From contig NGBS01000610.1 in NCBI GenBank assembly GCA_002245135.1, positions 1 to 64,000 on the forward strand: a stretch of 64,000 nucleotides of DNA, in the 5' to 3' direction. Shown here piece after piece: positions 44,147 to 59,000 of this stretch. This DNA is from Proteromonas lacertae (Eukaryota; Sar; Bigyra; Opalinata; Proteromonadidae). The translations under genes were made by a program, and so were the position numbers. Under the pieces are notes generated by a model, which saw only the letters and a program-made list of their open reading frames with translations, did no database searches and had not been told where the DNA came from. Each line of letters begins with the position of its first letter. Within the stretch, counting starts at the first letter, position 1.

Positions 44147-47100
44147 TTATTGATATTCACCATCAATTGGAGGTAATCTTTCTCGAGATGCACTCTTCTG
44201 TAAATGCAAACTCTCCAACTCTTGCAGTTTGTATTTTAAATTAGCTATCAATTGTTTTTGTTCATTCAATCTATCATAAGTCTCTTGGCTTATTGGTAAT
44301 ATATCATCACTCACTTCTTCTACTTCAATTCCCAATAAATCTCTTCTCTTTCTAGTTCTTTTTATATCTTCAATTGCACTTCGTAATTCTGTTACTTCTT
44401 TGATTAATACCATATTCTTTTGCATTAATCGAATATTTTCACTTTCATGTTTGTGTGTATTAGTTGTTAATCTTGTTGATAATGTTCCTAATGATTGCTC
44501 TAAGTATTGTCTTTGACGACTGTATTCATTCTCAATGTGACTATCTATTCCTTCTATGGCTATTGGTCCACGATAATATTTCTATTTATATAATAATAAT
44601 AATAATAATAATAATATATTCATACTTTATATATTCCAATTATACATTCTTTTAGTTTTTCTGGATATTGAATCAATTGAGAAGCTTCTATCAAATCACT
44701 TTGAATGGTTTTTATTACATTCTCATGATCATGAACGTCACTTCGTTTATCGATTATATCTCGTTGTAAATTATCTAATTTGCCTCTTATATCACCAATC
44801 ATGTTGTCTAATTTTGCATTACTTTTATGATATTTTTCTAAGTCATGATCCATCTTTTTTATTGTCGTTTTCATATTAGCGATTTCTTCTTCTTTTGGCT
44901 CAATTTGTTTCTTCAATTCTTTGATTTTGTAATCTAAAACAAATTTGAATTTTTCTAATTCTTGATTCTTCTTTTTTAATTCGTAGATTTTCTTTTCTTT
45001 ATTTCCAATTGTATCATCTCTTGTTCTTATTGTTTGTTTCAAGTTTTGAATTTCATTTTGTAAATTCTATTACAATATTATAATATAAATATACATCAAT
45101 TTGAGCTTTTAATTGTTTCTCTTTTTCGATTAATCCTTTGATTTCTTCATTCTGATTTTCTACATCTTTCTGTAAAGCAGTAAACTTCTTTTTCATTAAA
45201 CCATTTTCACCTTTGAAACTCATTGTAGATTCTTTCTCATCATTTAATTCAATCTCTAATTCTTTCTATTTATATAATAATAATAATAATATATACTCTT
45301 ATATTCTCAATCTCTGTATCAATATCTTCTTCCAATTGTCTTTCAGTTTCTGAACATTCTCTCTCTAATTCACTGATTTCATCTTGTAATCTCATTTTAT
45401 AGGCTCTCTGTTCATCTAATTGACGTTCATAATCATTGGTTAATGTCATTACATAGTTCTCATGGTTATTGATCATTCGTTTTTGTTGTTCTTCAAACCT
45501 AGCTTGTTGAGAATCTCTTTCACTTACCATTTGTTGATATCTTTCTACTTCTCTCATTATTTTTTGTTGGTAATCAGCTTCACTTTCTTGGATTTTATGT
45601 CGATGTTCTTCTTCCATCTATTTTAAACATAAATAAATAAATATATATATATATACATGTTTCAAATCTTCTTCATATTCTAATTCCATCTCTCTTTTTT
45701 GATCATATAAATTATCATATTTCTGTTTTTCTTCATCTAATTTTTGTTTATATTCTTCACTCAACTCTTTCTCTTTTTCTTCGTTATTCATCACTTTTAA
45801 TCGCAATTGGTAATCATTATGTAAACTCAATTCATCTACTTTATTTCGTAATTCAGTCATTGTATTTTCATGTTCTTTTAATTCTTTACTTGTCACTAAT
45901 ATTTCATCAGCAATGGGAGTCATTCCAACTCTTTCAGGAAATAGATTTGTTCCATCCTTTCTCTTTGATTTCATAAATACATAATACACCATCACTACCA
46001 GCTACAAATAAATATAAATCATCATAGGTAACTCTTATTGCACTTGCTGTTCCAGATAACGCTTGATATTCTCGCATATCACCAGTTAAAGGGAATTTAT
46101 ACAGTCTGATACAACCTGGTTTACCTTTCTCACCACCTGCTGCAAATAATAACTTTTGAGAATGAGCTAATTCAACCTGACCTAATATAATACTACTTTC
46201 TACTACTTTACTCTCTATAGCACCAGGAAATTCGATTTCTCTTAATTTCTTATCATTTCCTACAATAAATATTCCAGAAAAATCATTTGTAGCGGTTATA
46301 GAGGTTAAAGGAACAGATTTATTAACATAATCAACTTCTCTTTTACCATCTTTCATATTCCATTGATATAAACCACCATCTAAACCTGCTGAAAGTATCT
46401 GAGAATCATCATTACTCCAAAACAGTGAAGTTATCTTTGAATTGTGTATTCTTAAAGTATGAATACAATCACCAATATAAGTATTATATATCTGAATAAT
46501 AGCACCATTTCCACATGCAAAATATTGACCTCCATTACTGAACTTAATCGCAGTACATTGTCTAATAGGATATGTTTTATAAGATATTCAAATCATCTAA
46601 TAAAACATTATATAAATGCAATTTATCATTCTCACCAACGATTATATTCAATCCTGAAGGATGAAATGCACAGCCATATAAGAAGTCATTACAGTGTTTT
46701 ACTAATTCTAAGGATCTTTCCATATAATTCCATATTCTGATTGTACAATCATCACCTGTTGTTACAATTAATGGCTTTCTTAAACACACATCCATCCCTT
46801 GAATTCCATTCATTCCTGATGGACCTACACCGTGAAATTCGTAACTTAATGGTTTAAATGGTTGTGTTGATGGTATTTCTTCAGTTAAATCAATCTTGTA
46901 TATTTGATTTGAGCTTGTTGTACAAACTAAAAATTCTTCTTTTAATGATATAGACATATGACAGATTCTACTAGTCATATTATCATTTTCAAAAGTTCTA
47001 GTTAATACATAAGGAATTGAATTATCTTCAGTAGGTTCTATATATTCATAATAAGCGATCACACCACTTGTAGAACCACTGAAAAAGCCTTTAGCTGATG

Positions 47101-47867
47101 TGATTAATGTAGTAACAGGATCAGCATCTTTAACACTTGGTATAACACAATCTAATTTACCATCTCTGTATAATAACAACTCACCACTGTCACTAGATAA
47201 TAATATCATCCCTTGCGCTTCTGGTAACCAAGTATGGCAGATTATTGTTTGTTTATTTCTGTTTCCTAATGTGGTTGGAATACTTTTGAAGGCTTTTTCT
47301 GTTAGTTTGAAGCATTTGAAAATTCCTTCACCAGTTACACATAATATTGATGAATCTAATGGACTGTAACTACATTGGATGATTTTGATATTTGGACTAT
47401 CACTGGTTTTAAATGCACCATTGGAAGTGGCTGTTTCCCATGACCAGGAGATTAAAGTCCAATCTGGTGGACCTCCTTGAGATAGTAATAATGTACTATC
47501 ACTATTGAATGATAAACTTATATAACTACTACCACTTTCATTAGTTGAAAATGTCTTTCTTCTTTTTAGACTTTTTATATCATATACTGATATGACACCC
47601 TTTTCTCCTTGTTCTGCTATTGCTAAAAATCTTTTGCAAGGACTTATTGCCATTGCTGTTATTCCAACGCAACCATCTGATCCTTGTATAAAACTCTGAC
47701 TTCTAGCTTCTGTATTATACAATATAATATTATTTCCAGCTGGATAAGCGATTAGATTATCATCTACAACTCCAACATTATCTTTTACATCGCCTTTTAA
47801 TCCAAAAATATGTCTAAGGATGTTTAAAATACAATATATACTTATGGTTTAACACTCCAAGACTCAT
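44147..47867 (-). CDS. CFAP57: CFAP57/WDR65, flagellar WD40 and coiled-coil protein
   Basis: A short first exon (MSLGVLNHK) and a 28-nt intron lead to HIFGLKGDVKDNVGVVDDNL and IAYPAGNNIILYNTE, the exact opening of CFAP57. The N-terminal half is WD40 repeats (ITAMAISPCKRFLAIAE, IRIWNYMERSLEL, GCAFHPSGLNIIVGENDKLH, SAGLDGGLYQW); the C-terminal half is long coiled coil with the family-specific KKIYELKKKNQELEKFKFVL followed by DYKIKELKKQIEPKEEEI, ending LPPIDGEYQ. CFAP57 helps assemble a subset of inner dynein arms on the axoneme. About 1,100 residues over some nine exons with ATA-repeat introns. Strong evidence for a motile cilium or flagellum. Confidence 0.95.
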
Positions 47868-48560
47868 TTTTTAAAAAGACGTTTTTTATTCAAAACTTTT
47901 GCCCAATTTTGAAATTGGGGAATTTTTAGATACAAAATCATTTTTGAATGAATAGACTAAGAACAGTTATTCAAAGGTCAAGTAAATATGCACAGTATAT
48001 AAATACAGATAAATAAAATAGAATATGGAATAAGGAAATAAAGAATAGTGTAAAATGCAAACAAATTCGTCTAAAAGAACTCAAACAAAAAATCAACACC
48101 AAAATCAATAAATTAGTAGTTACAACTGTATATCGATGTAAATATATTTTGCATTAGAGAGCAGATGCTTGTACAATCCCAATTAGCAGTGTGCTCTTTT
48201 ATTCATTGCTTCATCAGCTTAATATGAACCAAATTAACTATATTCTAACCAGTTTTGGAGAACAAGACGACGGAACGTAAATATATTTTCTATTATATCT
48301 TCACAGTTAATTTTTCTACATGTAAATCATTTATTCTTTTGTTATTTTTCATTGTTAATTCCCTTCTTTGTTATAATCTATTTTAATTATTTCTTTTTTG
48401 TGGGATTATAGTTTAAATAGGAGGTAGCAATAATAATAATACACCACAGAATGTAATAAACAAATCTATAATACATAAAAACAATTTATTATTATTTATT
48501 ATTATTGAGGAGTATTTTGAAGGGAAAATCAGATTTGTTTGTTAAAAACATACACATTTA
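47868..48560. other. gene-free stretch
   Basis: 690 bp between CFAP57 and the 3' end of the MAPK gene. Apart from GACGTTTTTTATT just upstream of CFAP57, I see no supported feature. A spliced micro-ORF beginning MNQINYILTSFGEQDDG (about 48223) is too short to call. Confidence 0.5.
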
Positions 48561-49858
48561 TTATTTATCACCTGTACGTTTTGTTGAGCTAGTTCTATTA
48601 CCACCTGTATTACTTGGATTTGAAGTTGAACCTGATGCATTACCATTACTCAACTGTTCTGCAATATGTCTTGTTCTAGTCTCCATCTTTCGTCTAGCTA
48701 CCTCACGGTGTAGCCTCTCTCTATAATCTTTAGCACTGTATCTATAAAAATATAAATAAATTCATAAATACTTCGTATTATCAGATATTCTTATTCGAAT
48801 GATGTGTGGACAATCAGGTTCATCTGCAGGATTATGAAATTGAGCAACATATGGATGATCTAAGGATTGTGCAGCAGATATTCTATGATTTGGGTTAAAT
48901 TGTAAGCATTTTCCTATTAAATCAAGCGCATCAGCTGGAGCATCTGGTAACATCTTTTCTAAAGGTATTTTCTCAACCGTTGGTAAGTTACCTATCATTG
49001 ATTCTGCAAATACTGACATAGTTGATTGAATATCTTCTTTAGATGGCATACCTGTAGCTGTTAATATTCTCTCTAATTGATTCATTGTAGATGTACCAGG
49101 GAACATTGGTTTACCTAATATGATTTCACCTAAGATACAACCAACTGCCCACATATCTACACCTTTTGAATATTTTGTACTGCCTAATAAGATCTCAGGA
49201 GCTCTGTACCATCTAGTGGCGACATAATCTGTTAATGCGACTTTTGACATATCTGGAGCATCTGCTGCTAATGATCTGCATAAGCCAAAATCACATAATT
49301 TGGCATGACAATCTGCATTTAATAATATATTGGAGGGCTTTAAATCACGATGTAACAATTCACCTGAGTGGATATATTTTAATGCTTTTAATAACTGATA
49401 AATAATATAACGCTTATGTATATCTTCTAAGATATGGCTACGGATCACTACATGTAAATCAGTTTCTATATTATGATATAAATAGACAATATGAGATGAT
49501 ACGCAGAAACTCAAAGACCAAATAGACATCTTTTTCATTTTCTGATTTGATTACATTTAAAAGACGAACTATATTTTCATGATTTGCTAGCTCTTGTAAA
49601 TACCTATACCAATAAATTAATATTCGGTAAGGAGATGAATTATACATTACTTCACGATATGTTCTTTGAGCATCAGTTGAATTTCGAAAAGCGTCAAAAC
49701 ACTTTTTAAGTGCAACTGGGGTTTTTGATTTTTTATCGATTGCTTTCCACACAACTCCATAAGCCTAATATAATATCAAAGAACACTTATACTCCCTTAC
49801 CCATTAGCTGTACAATATCATATTTTCGTAAAATGTGTGGCTCTATATCTTCGCTCAT
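48561..49858 (-). CDS. MAPK15: MAPK15/ERK7-like MAP kinase
   Basis: Start [20 protein letters not shown]; introns at the glycine loop (after GKG), after REVM, after FEFL and after DNTK. Kinase motifs: [37 protein letters not shown], activation lip [24 protein letters not shown]. The phrase [20 protein letters not shown] and the C-terminal [15 protein letters not shown] are diagnostic of ERK7/8. The dual-phosphorylation motif is TDY rather than the TEY of human MAPK15. ERK7 autophosphorylates and governs ciliary length, apical docking of basal bodies and secretion. The C-terminal tail is short (about 60 residues, Ser/Asn-rich). About 400 residues. Divergent from the SLC34 gene. Confidence 0.9.
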
Positions 49859-50021
49859 TGTATATTTATAAAATTTAAATTTAAGTTAGATATGCTCAGA
49901 TTAAATTGAAAGATGGTTTTGGTCGTTAAAGGTGCAAGTTTTATTTCAATCAAAACTTTTCATACACCCATTTTTCTTTAACAACCTTTGAGATTCATTT
50001 TCTCACATCGTTGATATAATC

Positions 50022-51750
50022 ATGATTGCATCACCTCCCTATAAAAATAACAACAAAATATTACCATATGTCAAGAAAGCATCACCGACTTCAATCGCTG
50101 TTGAAGTAGATGATTGTAATCACTGCTCCTTTCGGTTATTCATCCGTGAATTTAGTTATACAGTGTTGCTAGTGTTTTTAATTTATTTATTTGTGGTGTG
50201 TATTTCGCTTCTTGGTTCATCATTTAAAATTATGTTAGGTAAATCAGCTGCACAGGTATTTATAATTTTATATGTGGCTTATATAGATGTTTGAATTGTG
50301 TAAAAATCCCTTAACAGGGTTGTCTGTAGGATTATTAGCTACGGTGTTATTTCAATCATCAACAACTACTACATCCATCATTGGAAGTTTAGTAGGAGTT
50401 GGATCTGTAAATTTTGGAATTGCTGTTTCTATGATTATGGGATGTAACATTGGAACAACAACAACCAATGCATTAGTTTCTCTATGTTATTTAAAGAATA
50501 GAAATGAACTAAGTAAAGCATTTAGTTCAGCTACCATTCACTGTATATTCAATTGTTTAACTGTTTTATGTTTATTTCCTATTGAATGGTTAATAATGTC
50601 ATATAATCATCAATGTGGTTTTATCTGCGCTGTTGCTGATAGATTTACTACGTTAATTAGTACAAGTAATGGAATATCCTTTAAATCACCATTAGATTAT
50701 CTTACACAACCATTCACTGATGTATTTGTCAAAGTCAATTCAAAAGCATATAAAGCATTTAGTTATGGTTGTTCAGGTAATGGATCTACTTGTAAAAGTA
50801 GAAATAGAACGGAATCTATTTATTATTGTATTGGTGATAATGGTATTGATTGTTTATCACCAAAAGAATGGCATAATAAATATGACAAAATGTCTGTCAT
50901 AAAGAGTTGTTGGTTGAAAGATTCATGGAAGTTTAATGATACTGCTACAGGTATTGTATTGGTAATATTATCAACAATTCTATTAATTTTGTCATTAATA
51001 TTATTAGCATTTGTTTTAAAGCAGTTAATTAGAGGTAAAATCCATAGTAGATGTAGAAAAATATTCAATTTGAATGGATATATATGTATAGTAATAGGAT
51101 GTGTTTTGACATTCCTAGTTCATTCAAGTTCAATTGTTACTTCGATTCTTACTCCATTAGCTGCTGTAGGAGTATTAGATATTGAACAAACATATGCATA
51201 TATACTAGGAGCAAACTTAGGAACAACAATAACTCCCTTATTAAGTACTCTTGGTTCAAATAATGTAGATCAAATTAGAATAGCCATGTGTCATGTTTGT
51301 TTCAATCTTTTAGGTATTTTTATTTGGTATGTATTTCCTGTTATGAGAAATATTCCTTTGAGTTATTCTAATTTTATGAAAAACACAGTAGAACAGAAGA
51401 GATATATTGCAGTATTGTTTTGGATTTGTGTTTATGTTGTTATTCCATTAATTGTATTAGGAGTTTCAGTGATGTTAAGCAGCAGTACAGGATTGATGTG
51501 GACTGCTTTATCTCTAATAATTGTAATTACTTTAGGAGTAATGGGAGGTTTATATTGGTATAATTTTAAGAATGGTAAGTTGATAATAACAAGAGCTTGG
51601 AATAGAAGAAGATCGATGAAATTTAATGATGAAAAAGGTGCTGAAAGAAGACATTCTTATCAGAAAATTACTGTAGATATTAAGAAAGATAATTCTATTA
51701 AATCTAAATCAGGATTATTCTCAAAATCGAAAGATTCAAATGATAGTTGA
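50022..51750 (+). CDS. SLC34-type Na+/phosphate cotransporter
   Basis: Two exons (intron about 50257-50286) encode roughly 565 residues. SLC34 carriers import phosphate with sodium. The two inverted repeats are visible: QSSTTTTSIIGSLVGVG with GCNIGTTTTNALVSL, and VHSSSIVTSILTPLAAVG with GANLGTTITPLLSTLG, the QSSS and G-N-GT signatures that line the transport path. Eight or more membrane segments; a cysteine-containing extracellular loop (CSGNGSTCKSR ... CIGDNGIDC) sits between the halves as in animal NaPi-II. The C-terminal tail is basic, then Ser/Lys-rich. It presumably sits in the plasma membrane. Starts 163 bp from the divergent MAPK15 gene. Confidence 0.92.
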
Positions 51751-51987
51751 TTTAAATTACATTTTTTTCTATATCTGATATATATCAAATGTTAATAATC
51801 TTTTTAAAATAATATATGTTAACAATATATTATCTTTTTCCTATTATATTTACTTTTTGGTATTGTTTTAAGCTGTTAAAATATGAGTTATTTTACTTTA
51901 TACAATTTTTATTCATTTCGAGCCTGCTTGAGAATTTCATCATTTCAATATTTGCATTTATTCTCTCTTCCATTGAAAGAATCATAT

Positions 51988-54900
51988 ATGTCCGGTATTG
52001 ATGAATCCTTGGTTTCAGAGATGAGTTCTATAGACTTGTCAGATGAACAAAGACAAACTTTTTTAAGAGTTTGAAGTTTTTTATTTTATTTTTATAGGAG
52101 TTATTAAGGCTCGATGCAGAGGATAAGTGTAACGCTAAAGAGTATAAATATATACTCGCCATTTTACATGAAGATGCGATAAAGTATACAACTACCTGCT
52201 CATTTCTTCTAGTAATGCCGCTCGTACATTTGAAATTCGACAGAAAGATATTGATCCACCTTCTGATAAAGTAAATGAGTTATTACAGGAGTTTAGAAAC
52301 AAGATTTACAGATTATCTGTTGTAGAGCCTCCTCCTACTGCAAAATCACCCAAAAAGAATAAAAAACCTGTTAAGCCTGTATAGAATATACTTATATTCT
52401 TAGAAAGTCGTAGTTCCAAAAGAAATCTTGGTTAAAAATGCTATGGAGAAGAGATTAGAAGAACTAAAATCAGAATTACAAAATGCAAATCTGTCTACAT
52501 CAATGAGAAACACTCTAATAGATGAATACAGATCATTATCACTGTATGAGAAACAAATTAGCTTAAGAAGTGCTAGAATGCATGAATATCAGTATATTAC
52601 AATATTTTTATAGTATTAATAGGATGAAACTAGTATATTTCTCCTCAAAGCAAAAAGAATTACTATCTCCCCATTGTTATAATTTAAAGCCAACTCCAAA
52701 TACAAAAATAAGTTCAGACTTCAAGCAAACCATAGTTACATTTATAAACAATCGAATAGAAAGCCAATACGAAGAGTTCAAATCATTCTATGAAATTAGA
52801 CAAAAGAAAAGAAAATTAATATGTAAAGCATTACAGAATCATTTCATTGAAGTAGAAAAGAGAGAAGAAAAAGAAAAAGAAAAGCAAGAAAAAAGAAGAA
52901 TATTAGCATTAAAGGAGAATAATATGGATGAATATAAGAAACTAATAGAAAGTGCAAAGAATGAAAGATTGACATTTTTATTAAGTCAAGTATATATATA
53001 TTATTATATTGAATATAGACTGATGAATATTTAAAGACATTAGGAAGTTTAGTGACAATACAAAAAGGAACAAATAATAATGAAAACAATGATAATACTG
53101 AAAGTGATAATAATAATAATAATGAAAATGTAAAATCCTATTATCAACTTGCACATTCAGTAATTGAACCAATTAAGGAATTACCAACAACATTAGTAGG
53201 AGGTACATTAAAAGAATATCAAATAGAAGGTATTGAATGGATGTTATCTTTATATAATAATCATTTAAATGGAATACTAGCTGATGAAATGGGTTTAGGA
53301 AAAACAGTTCAAACTATTGGCTTGTTGTCTTATATTTATGAATTTAAACACAATAAAGGTAAGAATATAATAATTGTACCACTAAGTACTATTAGTAATT
53401 GGTTGAATGAGTTTCACAAATGGTGTCCAACGATTAATGTCATAATGTATCAAGGAGTAAAATCAAACAGAAATAAAATATATACAAACTATATAAAGAC
53501 AGGTAAATTTGATGTGTTATTGACTACTTATGATTATACAATTCGTGATAAAAGTAGATTAAAGAAAACACATTGGAATTATATGATAATAGATGAAGGA
53601 CATAGATTGAAAAATACACAAAGTAAATTAACAGCTGTTTTACAAGAAGAATATGAAAGTGATTATAGACTGTTACTAACTGGAACTCCACTACAAAATA
53701 ATTTACCAGAATTATGGTCATTATTAAACTTTTTACTTCCAGCGATATTTAAATCGATTGATAATTTTGAGAATTGGTTTTCTAAACCATTTAGTGGTTT
53801 AACTGATGATGGTGATGTATTAACAATGGAAGAAAGACTATTGATTATTAATAGACTTCATCAAGTATAAATATATATATATTTAGTGAGTTTTATAATT
53901 GTATTTTTATTAGATTTTGAGACCATTCTTATTGAGAAGAGAGAAGAAATTGGTATTAGATCAATTACCTAAAAAGATAGAGAAAGTTATAAGATGTGAA
54001 TTATCTGGTTGGCAAAAACTGTTATATAATGAAATTCAAGTATATATATATATACTTATTCTTATTATAAATGAAAATAGACAAAACATAAAACACAATT
54101 AAATAGTCACATCTCATTGAACAATATATTAATGCAGTTAAGAAAAGTAGTTAATCATCCATACTTGTTTCTTGAGAATAAACCTGTAATTGATGAAATA
54201 TTAGTAAGATCAAGTGGTAAATTTGTTGTATTGGATAATATATTATCAAAATTTAAAGCTTCCAAACATCGAGTATTGATATTTAGTCAAATGACACAAA
54301 CACTAAATCTATTAGAAGATTTGATGATGTATATTTGATATATAATATTTATTAATAATAATAGATTTCGTAGTTATGCATATTTGAGATTAGACGGTCA
54401 TACTTCACATGATAAAAGAGATTTATATATGAATCTATTCAATGAAGAAAGCAGTCCATATTTTGTGTTTTTATTATCAACAAGAGCTGGTGGTTTAGGT
54501 ATTAATTTAGCTACAGCTGATACAGTTATTATATTTGATAGTGATTGGAATCCACAAATGGATTTACAAGTATATTTTTATCATTTATTTATTTATAAAT
54601 AGGCTCAAGATAGAGCACATCGTATAGGTCAAGAGAATGAAGTATTAGTTTTACGATTAGCTACAAATACACCAGTAGAGAATAAGATATTATGTAAAGC
54701 ACAAAGTAAATTGAGTTTAGAAAGTTTAGTAATTGATGCTGGACAATTCAATAAGAAAGGAAATGAAACTATTGATGATAAAGAGAGATTTGTGAATGAG
54801 TTGTTAGAATATGATGTAAATTCGAATAATTTAAAAGGTGATGACGATGATGATGATGATGAAATGAATAATATTAATGAACTAATATCAAGAAATGATG

Positions 54901-55966
54901 ATGAAGTTATTGATTTTAATCAATATGACACGGAGTATATATATAATATCTTTTGTTATTATTATTTTGAATAGAAATCCACAAGGAAATGATTATTTAT
55001 TAGCAAGTGATAATATACCTCAATATATATTAGAAACACCAAGGTATTTTATTATTTAATATATTTGTTTAATAAATAGTACTCCATTAGAAGCAGATAC
55101 ACCATCAGATGCAGAATCTATTAGTTCAAACAGAAATAGTGTGAAAAGAAGCAGAACAGATGAAAGTGAAAATGATAATGATAATTCAGACTCAAAAAGA
55201 AGGAAAGTGATGCAATTTGATACAATTGCAGATGTATTAATAAATGATCCATATTCATCAAAGTTATATTATGTATTTATTATTACTTTGATATTATTAT
55301 TCATTAGATTCAAAAACCAAAAGGAAGACCAAGAAAGAATAAAACTCCAAAACCAGATTTTATTAATGTATTTATTTTGCATATTATTTTATTTATTAAT
55401 AATAGAGTGAATTGGATTACAAATATAGAGATATACTTGATGAACAAAAGAATGCAAATGAATTAAGTGAAGAATTGTCTAAAATATTCGAATCATTACT
55501 AAAAGAAATACCTGAAAATGATATTTCAGTGTTTATGAATTTACCATCTCAACAAGAATATCGAAGTTATTATATTATGGTTCTAAAGCCAATTAGTTTA
55601 ACAACAGTTAAGAATAGAATTAACAAGAAAAAGTATAATAGTTTTTATGAGTTTTATGTTGATGTTAAATTATTGGTTCAGAATACATTAATGTTTAATT
55701 TAGATGGTAGTGAAATATCAATAAATGCTTTAAAGATATTAAATACAGTAAAGAGATTATTAATGGATAATGAAAAGATTAAAAGAAGTATTGAAGAATA
55801 TGAGAAAGAAAAAGAGATTGAAGAAAAGAATGAAAAAGATGTGAAAGTAAAAGAGAATGAGAAAATGGAAGAAGAAGAAGATAATAATGGTGATAATAAA
55901 GAAAAGGAAGTAAAAAATATAATTGAAGAGAATAATGAAGATGATGATGAAACTTTTGAATTATAA
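51988..55966 (+). CDS. SWI/SNF ATPase, BRG1/Sth1 type
   Basis: About 14 exons. Domains in order: N-terminal helices ([17 protein letters not shown]), an HSA region that binds actin-related proteins ([20 protein letters not shown]), a post-HSA motif ([15 protein letters not shown]), the SNF2 ATPase with motif [14 protein letters not shown], motif [11 protein letters not shown], motif [13 protein letters not shown], then [35 protein letters not shown] and [12 protein letters not shown] SnAC-like segment, an AT-hook (PKGRPRKNK) and a bromodomain near the C-terminus ([24 protein letters not shown]) follow. The acidic tail ends DDETFEL. This is the catalytic subunit of a BAF/RSC-like remodeller that slides or ejects nucleosomes and binds acetyl-lysine. 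All helicase motifs are intact. Confidence 0.93.
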
Positions 55967-56097
55967 TTTATTTTATCATTTTTATTTTATTAGTTTTTTT
56001 TTGTTAATTGTATAAAATAATAACTTTTCAATCTAAAAAACATTAACAATACACCTTACATCAAATAAAACGTATATAAAAGTATAAAATGATTTCA

Positions 56098-59000
56098 CTA
56101 AATGTTATATTTCATAGTCGTATTTGCTGCAACTCTTGATTCTCTTTTCACTTTCATCATTCTCCAAACCATACAACCTACAAAAGTTACAATTAATACT
56201 ACAACAATTCCACCACCTACTGCTATTCCGATAATTGCACTATCACTTAATCCTTTTGTATCATTTGAATTATTTGAATCATAAGCATCAGGAGTATGAT
56301 TATCATCTGAACTATCAGAATTATCAGAAGGATTTATAGAAGGATTATCAGTGGTTGGTTCTACAGTTATTGTTGGTTTTATAGTGGTTGGTTGAACAGG
56401 ATTTGGTTTTATAGTGGTTGGTTTCATAGTTGTTGGTTTAGATGTTGGTTTTGATGGTTTAATCACAGTAGTCGGAGTATCAAACGAATATTTTTTACCA
56501 TTTATCTCAACATTTACTTTAGTGTAGACATATTTCTCTTCAGTTTTTGGAGCATTTATTGTATATTTATAACCATCATAAACAAAAAGATCAGTTTTTG
56601 CATTTTCACCTTTTATTTGATATCCAACTTCATTAGAATATATTGGTCTGATATTTTGAATTTCTACATCTTTATTAAACTTTATTCGATCTATTTCACC
56701 CCAACCACCTGTTGCTTTATTCATTTCTTTAAATGTCAATTTATAAGAAACACTATTTAATCCACTCAAATCATTCAAATTTTTAATATAATCACCCATA
56801 TCTGTTTCTACTGTCATTACTAAATCGTTTGGAACAACTCCTTTAAAATCTACAAATACATAGTCTATTTCAGTTAAATATAAAACTGGATAAACAAGCC
56901 ATTCATCAGATTTAAGAGATACTGGATATAACATTGATCCAAATGAATATTTGTCATTTGGTATTGCAGCTGGAGACAGTTCTATTTCATTATTATCATT
57001 ATATTCAAAAGCAACTCGATTTCCATTTTCATTATGATAAAGAACAAATGCATTATAATATGTCACTTTTCCATCTTTATCTTCAACTATTACAACTCCT
57101 TCAGCAAATCCATCAGTTTCAAATGCAGGTAATAACTCAATAAACGTTTTATCAACCACTTTTAATTCTCTTTTATTACCAAAGAAATCAGTTACATAAG
57201 CTCTTCCACCTTCAGGTACAACTATATTACTACCATATATCAAATTATTAATTCCCAAATCTTCAACTGGAGAACTTGCATCATTCAATTTGGATCTTTT
57301 AACTGAAGCATATTGATAATTCTTTCTACCAAGACCTGAATAGTATTGTCCATCCATTGTTACTGTTATACATTTAGAGCCATTATCACCGTAACATACT
57401 TTGGATTTTGACAAATCATTACCACTATATGAAACAATTACTTTTCTTCCTTTAACAAATTCATTTTTCTCTGTATATACTCGAGGAACATTCTTGTTTC
57501 GATTGTTTTCATTAACAATATAATACCAACCATTTGGTTTTGTTGATGGTTTGTTGCATGTATAACCACTTTCATCAGAATTCTTTTTACAGTTATGAAA
57601 ACTTGGAGAAAATTTTAAAGAAGGTAAACCACTTGGAGGAGTTGATGGAGGAGATGGTTTTTTGTTTGGATAACATTCTATCTCCACTTCAGCATAACTT
57701 GCTTCATCATAGTTTCTCTTGTCTTCTTTCACTATTGCTTCTTCTAAACTCTCTTTCAACACTGACTTATAAATTTTAGTCACTCTAATTCTTAATGTTC
57801 CAGTATCAAAATCAGATGGATAGTAATCAACTCCTGGTAATAATGAACTGTCAGCTAAAGAATTAATCTTGTCAATATTTGCATCTAAATAATTACTGTA
57901 TCTACTTCCACCAATTAACAGTCTTATTCCAAAGTCTTTAGCACTTTGAAGTGTTGGATTTTGTTTATATTCTAAGATCAATGTACCAGATGTTCCTGAA
58001 GTTCCTGTATATTTAGAGGTAAAACTGGTATTCACTAATATTCGAATAGATATACAGTTATATTTGAACGGAATTCCATCAAATACTTCTTCATCATTGT
58101 GATATGATTCATTTTTACCTAAAAAGTATCTCGAATATGGATGATCATTTGCATAAATTCTATATTTATGAACTCCAGTTTCAATATCTTTGTATTGCCA
58201 CAGCTCTGGTCTGTTTTGTACTATTATTTCTCTATATTCAGAAGTTGGAACAGGATATTTCCATGAGTTACAATTACCCATATATGATCCACAATCATTA
58301 TAATTATCAACAACATCAAAATTATAGAAATTACCTGTTTTATCTACTGTCTTTATACCACTATGATCAAGTCCACAACTATGACCATACTCATGAATTA
58401 GTACTCTCACTCGAGTATTCTCAATATCATCACCAACTTCAATATTTCCTTTAGATATTAACCAAGAATTTTCATTTTTATTTGCAATTTTTGCTGGAGT
58501 TCCTGCTAGTGCCAGACCTGACCATGAAACAGGGAAAGTATCTGTAATATACCATTGAACTCCTACATTAGGAATTGGCTTAGTCTTTTTTGCTTCTTTT
58601 GACAATTCTAACATTAATTTCCAAATATTATCACTGTCATATAAAGCTCTACTTACTGATAGACAGTCACTAATATATAAATCATCTCCTTGATATATTC
58701 TGATTTGATTGGCTGACCATAATCTCATTCCTAACTCCACATATTTCACATAACTTCTAATTCTATCTATAGAATAGCATATAGAAGGATTATCTTTATT
58801 AGCACCTCTCAATATAGCTACATGTAACATTGTGTTAAACATTGGCGAGTATGATCCAGTTGATAATTCGATTTTCGGTTCAGGTAAAGGAAAGAAGTGT
58901 AGAAGGGTTATTTCATGATCAATTATATCAAATGTGGCTATACCTTTACCAGCACGTAATTTGAACTCTTCTGAATTCATAACCTTATTTAAGTAATCTT

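Noticed and set aside
48223-48440. Spliced micro-protein upstream of CFAP57
   Set aside because: Only about 20 residues and dependent on an arbitrary intron; no conservation evidence available.
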